DNA from: Cyanobacteriota bacterium
Lineage (GTDB): Bacteria > Cyanobacteriota > Cyanobacteriia > Phormidesmidales > Phormidesmidaceae
Assembly: GCA_027619675.1 (NCBI GenBank)
Contig: JAQCHG010000013.1
Location: forward strand, 1 to 11,526
Reading direction: 5' to 3'
Length of the DNA: 11,526 nucleotides
Part shown: positions 7,061 to 11,526 of the stretch, piece by piece
Layout of the letters: every line of letters starts with the position of its first letter
How positions within the stretch are numbered: position 1 is the first letter of the stretch
Notes under the pieces: generated by a model
What the model saw: the letters and a program-made list of their open reading frames with translations, nothing else
Told to the model about the DNA's origin: nothing
The model's database searches: none
Program-made: the position numbers and the translations under genes

Positions 7061-9346
7061 TCAATCTCCCAAGCCAGCCGAGCGATGATGATGGCCTAGA
7101 TAACGCTGAAAACCATTGCGGGCCGCCCAGGAGATCGCCCCATCCCGTTGGGTCCAATAGACCTCAATGCCCCGATGACGCAATCGACTTTCCACAAAGG
7201 AGAGTAGGGTTTGGCCATAGCACAGGGCCACGGTGGGCTTGACCGCTGCCAACAGCGCCTCGCTCAGCTCGCCCCCATCCCACACCAACACCTGGCTGGG
7301 CAGCACCGTGGCCGCCCCCGCCGCTAAGTAATCCTGCAAGGGCAGATCCAACGGGGGCAGCATCAGCCAGCCCTGACGGGGCGTCGCCAGTCGCATGATT
7401 GGGTTGTCTGTACCCAAGGGCTGAAGGGTGAGGTTACCCGCTGAGGTGCTTTGGCCCACCTGTAGCCTCTGGTAATTGCCTTCAAAATCTGCGCTGTATG
7501 GGGCTTCCCCCGTGCTGTAAAAGGTGGTGATCGGGATTTCCGGGGCCAGGGTTTGCCAGCCTGAGGGATAGCCGGTTGGGAGGATCGGGGCGATCGCCCG
7601 CTCCACACGATTCACCCCCGCTTGGCGCAAAAAGGGCTGCACGGTATAGAAGGCGGTCTCGGCATCGCCGCTGTTGTAAAGCGTGGTGCGGCCCTGATCC
7701 TGCCAGACCCACACCAACTCGCCCCCCGCTGCCAGCACCGTAATTCGGTCTTGGCCGATCGCCTGAAGACTGAGGGGCACCACCAAAACCAGCCCCAGAG
7801 CCAGGGCCATCAGTCCCGTTCGCCGCTGCCCCACCGGATGGAGCCAAGCCAAAAGCATCAAGCCATAGAGCCCCAGCACCTGCCAGAGGGCCAGTTGCCC
7901 CACCGCCAAACCGCTACCGGGTAAATGACTGCTACCTGCCGCCAACGCCATGAGTAACCGCACCGGGTAGGTGAGTAGCCCAGCGACGGCACTGCCAGCG
8001 GTGGGCCAGACCAGGGCGATCGCCCCGCTGAGGATGCCCCCCAGGCTGATCACCATCACCAGGGGCGTCGTGACCGCACTCAGCCCCACACTTACTAGGG
8101 AAAACGTATTGAAGTGGTAGAGCAGCAGGGGTAGCACCCAGAGGGTAGCGGCTAAGGGCACCGCCAGCAGGGTGGCCAAGGGGGTGGGCAGGGCGGTGAG
8201 CCGTGCCATCAACGGCGGCACCGTCACAATCAGCCCAAAGGTGGCGGTGGCGCTGAGCTGAAAGCCAATATCCCAAATTAAGCGGGGGTCCCACACCAGG
8301 AGTAGTGTCACCGCTAATAGCAAAGCCCCTAGGGGTTTGACCTGGCGATCGCTCGCCATCCCCACAAGCGCTGCCCCGCCCATGATCACGGCCCGCAGCA
8401 CGCTGGGTTGAGCTCCGGTGAGGCAGAGATAGCTGAGCAACACGGCCACCCCAATGCCTAATTTCAGCTTTTCGGAGCGCGATCGGGTGAGCGCCAACAC
8501 CGTCCCCAGCAGCAGCGACACATGGAAGCCCGATGCCGCCACGGTATGGGCCAGCCCCACCTTGGTAAATACCGCCTGGATATCGAAGGGTAGATCCACC
8601 GCCCGCCGCCCCAGGGCCATGGCGCTGACCACCTGACCCGCCGGACTCCCCAAGGCCTTAACCTGGGCGCGGACGATGCGCTGCCGCAGCGACCATAGGC
8701 CCCAGTGGGGAGGGGTGAGCAGATCAAGTTGGTTGGCGACTAGCCCGCTGAATGCCCCCCGCCCTAGCAAATAAGTTTGGAAGTCAAAGCCGTTGGGGTT
8801 CAATGCCGGTTGGGGGGTATAGAGAGACCCAGTGGCCTTGAGCCGCTGGCCTCGGTGCAGCCCAGTAATTTGCAACAGCGGCGCAGTCACGTAGGCTTTA
8901 CCCGTCACCGGAATCTCAAAGGTGATCTCCCCCTGGCTATCCGCCACTTGCAGGGTCTCTACCCGCAGCAAAAACCGGCCCTTGAGTCGCTGGTTCAGGC
9001 GGGGTTCCTCGATGACTTGCCCCGTCAGCACATGGCTGGGACTGATGCTTTGGGCGCGATCGATGAAATGGCTCAGGTCATTAATGCCGGGTACCGGGGT
9101 GCGCCAAGTGATGTAAAGGGGGGCAATAGTAGCAATCAAGCCCGCCAAGATCCAGGTTTTCGCCGTCGGTCCCCAGGGCCAGCGCCTTGGCGCAGCCCAC
9201 GCTAGGGGTAAGGCAACGCTCAACCCCATCAGGGTAGTGAACGGGATGGAAATGAGTCCCACCGTCAGGTTCCCCAAGGGAAGCCCCGAGACCAATAGCC
9301 CTAGCCCGTAAGCCAAACAGAGGACGATTCCCCCCATTGCTGCCAT
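7061..9346 (-). CDS. comEC: ComEC/Rec2-family DNA internalisation (competence) protein
   Basis: A 761-residue inner-membrane protein expected to form the channel that brings single-stranded DNA into the cytoplasm during natural transformation. N-terminal membrane segments (IVLCLAYGLGLLVSG; TWILAGLIATIAPLYITW) lead into an OB-like domain, from about residue 100 (HVLTGQVIEEPRLNQRLKGRF). The competence core then carries HTVAASGFHVSLLLG (near 263) and GAQPSVLRAVIMGG, both family hallmarks, and many helices. The C-terminal part (from about 535, ITVLAAGGELVWVW) resembles the metallo-beta-lactamase-like domain but has no HxHxDH motif, so nuclease chemistry there is unlikely. I chose ATG 9346, with an AAGG 7 nt upstream, over GTG 9394, which falls inside a palindrome. 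tRNA-Ser follows on the same strand. A relic of the same gene lies upstream at 9516-9702. Confidence 0.93.
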   Translation of the reverse strand: MAAMGGIVLCLAYGLGLLVSGLPLGNLTVGLISIPFTTLMGLSVALPLAWAAPRRWPWGPTAKTWILAGLIATIAPLYITWRTPVPGINDLSHFIDRAQSISPSHVLTGQVIEEPRLNQRLKGRFLLRVETLQVADSQGEITFEIPVTGKAYVTAPLLQITGLHRGQRLKATGSLYTPQPALNPNGFDFQTYLLGRGAFSGLVANQLDLLTPPHWGLWSLRQRIVRAQVKALGSPAGQVVSAMALGRRAVDLPFDIQAVFTKVGLAHTVAASGFHVSLLLGTVLALTRSRSEKLKLGIGVAVLLSYLCLTGAQPSVLRAVIMGGAALVGMASDRQVKPLGALLLAVTLLLVWDPRLIWDIGFQLSATATFGLIVTVPPLMARLTALPTPLATLLAVPLAATLWVLPLLLYHFNTFSLVSVGLSAVTTPLVMVISLGGILSGAIALVWPTAGSAVAGLLTYPVRLLMALAAGSSHLPGSGLAVGQLALWQVLGLYGLMLLAWLHPVGQRRTGLMALALGLVLVVPLSLQAIGQDRITVLAAGGELVWVWQDQGRTTLYNSGDAETAFYTVQPFLRQAGVNRVERAIAPILPTGYPSGWQTLAPEIPITTFYSTGEAPYSADFEGNYQRLQVGQSTSAGNLTLQPLGTDNPIMRLATPRQGWLMLPPLDLPLQDYLAAGAATVLPSQVLVWDGGELSEALLAAVKPTVALCYGQTLLSFVESRLRHRGIEVYWTQRDGAISWAARNGFQRYLGHHHRSAGLGD

Positions 9347-9383
9347 ATGCTGTCGCCTTGATACGCCCGTCCCTATCAAACCG

Positions 9384-9429
9384 AAACAGGACACCCATGG
9401 GCGTCCTGTTTAAGATTTTTATTCTTTTT
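9384..9429 (+). terminator. 28-bp near-palindrome followed by a T-rich run
   Basis: AAACAGGAC (9384-9392) and GTCCTGTTT (9403-9411) are perfect inverted copies. Between them, CCC/GGG continue the stem (one A/C mismatch) around a 2-nt centre. Plus-strand AAGATTTTTATTCTTTTT follows (9412-9429). This is the form of a strong intrinsic terminator reading plus-ward, yet no plus-strand gene ends here. On the minus strand it lies in the comEC leader, 38 nt before the ATG, and could act as a transcription barrier or operator. Structure is clear; function is uncertain. Confidence 0.6.
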
Positions 9430-9515
9430 GGAAGCGTTAATGGCACAAGGGTGCTCTAAATCGAGAGGCCCAGCTTGACGCCCAGGGCCGCATGCACCAA
9501 CAGAACCACCATAGC
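9430..9515. other. Unassigned junction sequence between palindrome and comEC relic
   Basis: This short stretch matches nothing else I can see in the window. On the minus strand, 9512-9456 reads MVVLLVHAALGVKLGLSI then stop. This hydrophobic end may be a membrane-gene remnant, but 18 codons prove little. It separates the resident comEC leader from the relic. Confidence 0.3.
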
Positions 9516-9702
9516 GAAAATCTGAGCTGTATCCCCCGTGCCATAAAAGGTGACATCAGCATCGCCGCTGTTTGTAAAGCTTAGTGCGGCCCTGATCCTG
9601 CCAGGCCCACACCAACTCGCCCCCCGCTGCCAGCACCGTAATCCGGTCTTGGCCGATCGCCTCCACAGTGAGAGGCACCATCAAAATCAGCCCTAGCGCC
9701 TG
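9516..9702 (-). pseudogene. Degraded partial duplicate of comEC (C-terminal-domain coding part)
   Basis: Two blocks match the resident comEC in order and orientation. 9561-9700 aligns with 7664-7802 with about 13 mismatches and one inserted T by eye (about 90% identity), and encodes the stretch starting ITVLAAGGELVW. 9516-9553 aligns with 7483-7530, with a 7-nt deletion and further small changes. About 130 nt of comEC between the two blocks (7531-7660) are missing. The frameshifts and deletion rule out a product. The divergence shows it is not a fresh duplication: it is either an old tandem copy or a fragment of a related strain's comEC. Its 5' (right) end abuts a half attC-like element at about 9703. 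Confidence 0.88.
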
Positions 9703-9742
9703 AGCTCAGCGGCATTTGAGGCGATGCAACGCTTTGTTGGGC
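9703..9742 (-). other. Truncated integron attC-like half-site
   Basis: Reading minus, GCCCAAC (9742-9736) fits the RYYYAAC box and is followed by AAAGCGTTGCATCGCC. Further in, CCGCTGAG keeps the CAGCGG block (plus strand) seen in the two complete sites. The other half, including GTTRRRY, is absent: sequence turns into the comEC relic at about 9703. It lies 25 nt past the VOC cassette stop, exactly where that cassette's attC belongs. Confidence 0.55.
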
Positions 9743-9767
9743 ATAAACACTCCCAGGCCAAATTCCT

Positions 9768-10277
9768 TCATTCCTGATACTGCTTGTATAGCTCGCGCGG
9801 CCAGTAACGCACTGGCTCGACATCATCGGCCTTGATGAGGTCTGCGTGAATTCGCTCATATTCGTAGCAATTGAGCTCGAAATTATTGCCCCAGGGGTCG
9901 GCGAAGTTGTAGGCCCAGCACATGTCGAAGTCGACCACATCATTGATGTGGAGGGGCTGCCCGGATGGACTGTTGATGCCGTTGGGAAGTGACCGAGCAA
10001 AAGCCTTGAAGCTTTCTGCATCAATACTAAATGCGACCCCCGTGACTTGTGGAGCCATGGGGTGCCCATCAGTTGCTTCAAATAGCGCCAGCATGGTCTT
10101 GCCGCTATCTGCCGATATTTGAAGGGGGCCACCTGCGAACCCCTTCGCCCAAAACTCAAACTTCTCGACGGCTTCAAAGCCCAAGTACTCGGCGTACCAC
10201 TTCGCTGCCGCTGCTCGATCGGGCACGCGGATATGAACGTGATCAAGACGCCCCATTCGAAACTTCGCTTGGGTCAT
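9768..10277 (-). CDS. VOC-fold protein carried on a putative cassette
   Basis: A 169-residue VOC-family protein. It starts MTQAKFRMGRLDHVHIRVPD and has AAAKWYAEYLGFEAVEKFEFW and the closing FADPWGNNFELNCYEYERI, with Glu134 in the usual last-ligand place and His13/His15 at the first. The 35-residue tail (HADLIKADDVEPVRYWPRELYKQYQE) is extra to the core fold. This family contains many antibiotic- and xenobiotic-modifying enzymes and is often met in integron cassettes; no substrate can be assigned. I chose ATG 10277 (GGGGAG just upstream) although the frame stays open to 10421, because the fold begins there and the extra stretch lies partly in the attC-like site. Base use differs from the HIP1-rich core genes. 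About 98 nt of leader separate it from the upstream site. Confidence 0.85.
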   Translation of the reverse strand: MTQAKFRMGRLDHVHIRVPDRAAAAKWYAEYLGFEAVEKFEFWAKGFAGGPLQISADSGKTMLALFEATDGHPMAPQVTGVAFSIDAESFKAFARSLPNGINSPSGQPLHINDVVDFDMCWAYNFADPWGNNFELNCYEYERIHADLIKADDVEPVRYWPRELYKQYQE

Positions 10278-10375
10278 GATGCTCCCCAGATGTAAGAAAA
10301 CGGGCCACTGAGCTGGCAAGGACTCTGCGCAAAGAATCTGCCGATAGCCGAATTTTGCACAGCATCCAACTTGAT

Positions 10376-10463
10376 GCCCAACGTTCGCAATCACCGGACG
10401 CAGATAACCTTGAACATTCACAGACAGACTATCAGCGGTCGGTGTGTATTGGGGTTGTTAGCA
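10376..10463 (-). other. attC-like recombination site B (88 bp)
   Basis: On plus, GCCCAAC (10376-10382) and GTTAGCA (10457-10463) bound the site. Reading minus it ends in GTTGGGC, a perfect GTTRRRY box. Inside, the arms pair imperfectly over a long stretch: plus CAATCACCGGACGCAGATA (10388-10406) against minus CAATACACACCGACCGC (from about 10449), as in the folded single strand used by integron integrases. It starts 10 nt after the FkbM stop. Shares GATAACCTT, CGGAYGC and GACARACT blocks with site A. Confidence 0.62.
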
Positions 10464-10472
10464 GGCTATTCT

Positions 10473-11321
10473 TTATACAATATCCTGAATTCCTGCAATT
10501 AATTCATTAGGTAAAACCACAAAATCACATTGATTTAAGTCGGAGTGAACTCCAATATTTTCTATTTTTTTCAATCCAATAAATTCATCCCCATGCTTAA
10601 TCACTCTGAAAAATGAATAATTTAGCTCATTAAAGATTCCCTCTAATTCTTCCTGCCTTTCTTTTCTCATGACATTTCCGCTTGAATAAACTGGCAAAAC
10701 TTCTAATAGGGTAATAGGTCGATGAGCCTCAAATAGCTCACATAAACTTTTGACGACCTCTAGCTCTGCGCCTTCAACATCTATCTTAACAAAACCAACT
10801 TTATCAAAATCTAATGCGTCACTCATACTCTGAAAGCGGAAAACAGGAACAGGGATTCTATGGTAAACAGCATGATCTGGTCGAAAGTTTTTAATTAAAG
10901 AAGCAGCAGAATCAACCTCGGTATCATTAATACATTCTAAGAAAATCACCTTATTCTCAGTAAATAATCCGACCGGCAGAATTGTGCAATCTTCAAATTT
11001 ATTCTTTTGTATAAGCTGTTGAACATAAAAAACACAAGTTGGGTTTGGTTCAAAGCCAATGTACCTTCTCGCTGCATCAACCCCTTTTAGCTTAATCAAG
11101 GTTTGTCCAAGATTCACCCCGATATCAAAGAAAGCTCCTTCCTTCTGCTTTAAGAGATGCTTTAAGAGACCAATCATCCAAATTTCGGTTAGATCGCAAC
11201 TTAGTCCTAGAATCACGGGAACTTCAATGACTTGATCATGAACCTTGATTACCTTACTAAAATTTATGTGATTCTGCAGCTTGATTTTTCCGATCAACTT
11301 TCCCAACATCCGTTTCAACAT
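10473..11321 (-). CDS. FkbM-family SAM-dependent methyltransferase on a putative cassette
   Basis: A 282-residue protein of the FkbM family, whose members methylate hydroxyls of sugars, polyketides or glycans. The SAM-binding motif I is FFDIGVNLGQT (64-74), the acidic strand-2 end YIGFEP (87-92), the FkbM hallmark VGFVKIDVEGAELEVVKS (175-192), and LLEVLP (205-210). No signal peptide or membrane helix is evident. ATG 11321 has GAGG 8 nt upstream (11333-11330). The gene is strikingly AT-rich, with AAA/ATT/TTT codons, against the GC-rich core, so it was probably acquired from another lineage. It stands alone between two attC-like sites rather than in a glycan gene cluster, so its acceptor is unknown. 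Confidence 0.9.
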   Translation of the reverse strand: MLKRMLGKLIGKIKLQNHINFSKVIKVHDQVIEVPVILGLSCDLTEIWMIGLLKHLLKQKEGAFFDIGVNLGQTLIKLKGVDAARRYIGFEPNPTCVFYVQQLIQKNKFEDCTILPVGLFTENKVIFLECINDTEVDSAASLIKNFRPDHAVYHRIPVPVFRFQSMSDALDFDKVGFVKIDVEGAELEVVKSLCELFEAHRPITLLEVLPVYSSGNVMRKERQEELEGIFNELNYSFFRVIKHGDEFIGLKKIENIGVHSDLNQCDFVVLPNELIAGIQDIV

Positions 11322-11349
11322 CTTGTTTACCTCAGAACCTTTGTTTGAT

Positions 11350-11436
11350 AGCTAACGGCTCGGTTCAGCGGATGCCGATAACCTTTGCAATTTAATCGAC
11401 AAACTCGCAGCGTTCTGGTGCAGCAACTTGTTAGGC
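11350..11436 (-). other. attC-like recombination site A (87 bp)
   Basis: Reading minus, GCCTAAC (11436-11430) is a perfect RYYYAAC box and GTTAGCT (11356-11350) the opposite GTTRRRY-like box, with one deviation. It lies 28 nt before the FkbM start. Aligned without gaps to site B on plus, the first 36 nt share 23 identities, and the inner run (TCA-n-CGGA-n-GC-n-GATAACCTT, 11365-11385) shares 18 of 21. GACAAACTCGCAGCG (11398-11412) matches GACAGACTATCAGCG of site B at 12 of 15. Arm pairing beyond the outer boxes is weaker than in site B. Confidence 0.6.
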
Positions 11437-11526
11437 TGCTAGCAACAATGGATCAGCGTTTAGGGCACTTCGAATAAAAGATTTGTTTAACAAGCTAGTG
11501 GTTGCAAAAAGCCCGTGACGCTTCCG
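11431..11526 (-). CDS. C-terminal end of a possible further cassette gene, cut by window edge
   Basis: One minus-strand frame is open from the right edge for 31 codons and ends at TAA (11433-11431), inside the GCCTAAC box of site A. Stop codons embedded in the attC box are common for cassette genes. The visible residues end RSALNADPLLLAA and match no family I know. The other two minus frames are closed. An open frame this short arises by chance in roughly a fifth of cases, so the call rests mainly on position. Confidence 0.3.
   Translation of the reverse strand, partial: RKRHGLFATTSLLNKSFIRSALNADPLLLAA

Larger units (their letters stand above)
9703..11526 (-). mobile_element. Candidate integron gene-cassette array (CALIN-like, no integrase seen)
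   Basis: Genes and attC-like elements alternate in one direction on the minus strand: open frame at the edge, attC-like (11350-11436), FkbM gene, attC-like (10376-10463), VOC gene, half attC-like (9703-9742). Each element starts within about 25 nt of the preceding stop codon, typical of cassettes. The two complete sites have the same layout and internal blocks. Base composition jumps between the genes (FkbM clearly AT-rich), and no exact HIP1 octamer is visible here, unlike the flanking core. The integrase and attI, if any, would lie beyond the right edge. Mobility is inferred, not shown. Confidence 0.6.

Noticed and set aside
6848..7099. Plus-strand open frame across the tRNA-Ser gene
   Set aside because: It runs antisense through the tRNA and into the comEC 3' end; no ribosome site and no family resemblance.
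9347..9394. GTG start at 9394 for comEC, adding 16 residues
   Set aside because: It falls inside the 28-bp palindrome and adds a charged, non-family stretch before the first membrane segment; ATG 9346 gives a normal start.
9581..10246. Long minus-strand open frame spanning the comEC relic and the VOC cassette
   Set aside because: Its start half is an alternative frame of the VOC gene and its end an alternative frame of the comEC relic; the VOC frame carries all family motifs, this one none.
10278..10421. N-terminal extension of the cassette VOC protein
   Set aside because: The extra 48 residues come from cassette leader and attC-like sequence and do not match the VOC fold.
11475..11526. GTTTAAC followed by AAGCTAGTGG as the edge of another attC-like site
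   Set aside because: The box fits, but the partner lies outside the window, and only 38 bp would separate it from site A; chance matches to RYYYAAC are common.

Overview
The window reads as a chromosomal segment of a GC-rich cyanobacterium. By eye there are 11 exact copies of the cyanobacterial HIP1 octamer GCGATCGC between positions 911 and 8352. Several genes belong to families that are cyanobacterial or common there: a TIGR02652-type zinc-motif protein, a phosphoribulokinase-family paralogue, a winged-helix/AAA ATPase and a Uma2-type gene remnant. The segment has two parts: an ordinary core (about 1-9400) and a small accessory block (about 9430-11526) that looks like an integron-type gene cassette array.

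Core, left to right: the start of a proline iminopeptidase gene (minus, cut by the window edge); a gamma-glutamylcyclotransferase-like protein (plus); a VOC-fold dioxygenase/glyoxalase-like protein (minus); a phosphoribulokinase-family kinase with a good promoter and Shine-Dalgarno (plus); a truncated, frameshifted Uma2-type gene (minus); a gamma-class carbonic anhydrase-like protein (minus). A divergent control region with inverted repeats and a perfect -10 box follows. It faces a probable three-gene plus-strand operon: TIGR02652 protein, VOC protein and AAA ATPase, the last two overlapping by 8 nt. Then come a tRNA-Ser(CGA) gene and a full-length comEC (DNA-uptake channel), both on minus. 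The C-terminal domain of ComEC has lost the metallo-beta-lactamase metal motif.

Accessory block: upstream of comEC lie a 28-bp near-palindrome followed by a T-rich run, a degraded partial second copy of comEC (about 90% identical to the resident gene over about 140 nt), and then a cassette-like array read on the minus strand. The array holds a VOC-fold gene and an AT-rich FkbM-type methyltransferase gene. Each is followed at its 3' side by an attC-like element with RYYYAAC/GTTRRRY-type outer boxes. The two complete elements share internal sequence (including CGGAYGC and GATAACCTT), as sites of one integron do; the third is cut in half where it meets the comEC remnant. No exact HIP1 octamer is visible in this block, and base composition changes sharply from gene to gene. 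No integrase gene is visible; in this orientation it would lie to the right of the window or be absent (a CALIN). I consider this array, and its fusion to a comEC relic beside the intact DNA-uptake gene, the most interesting feature of the window.
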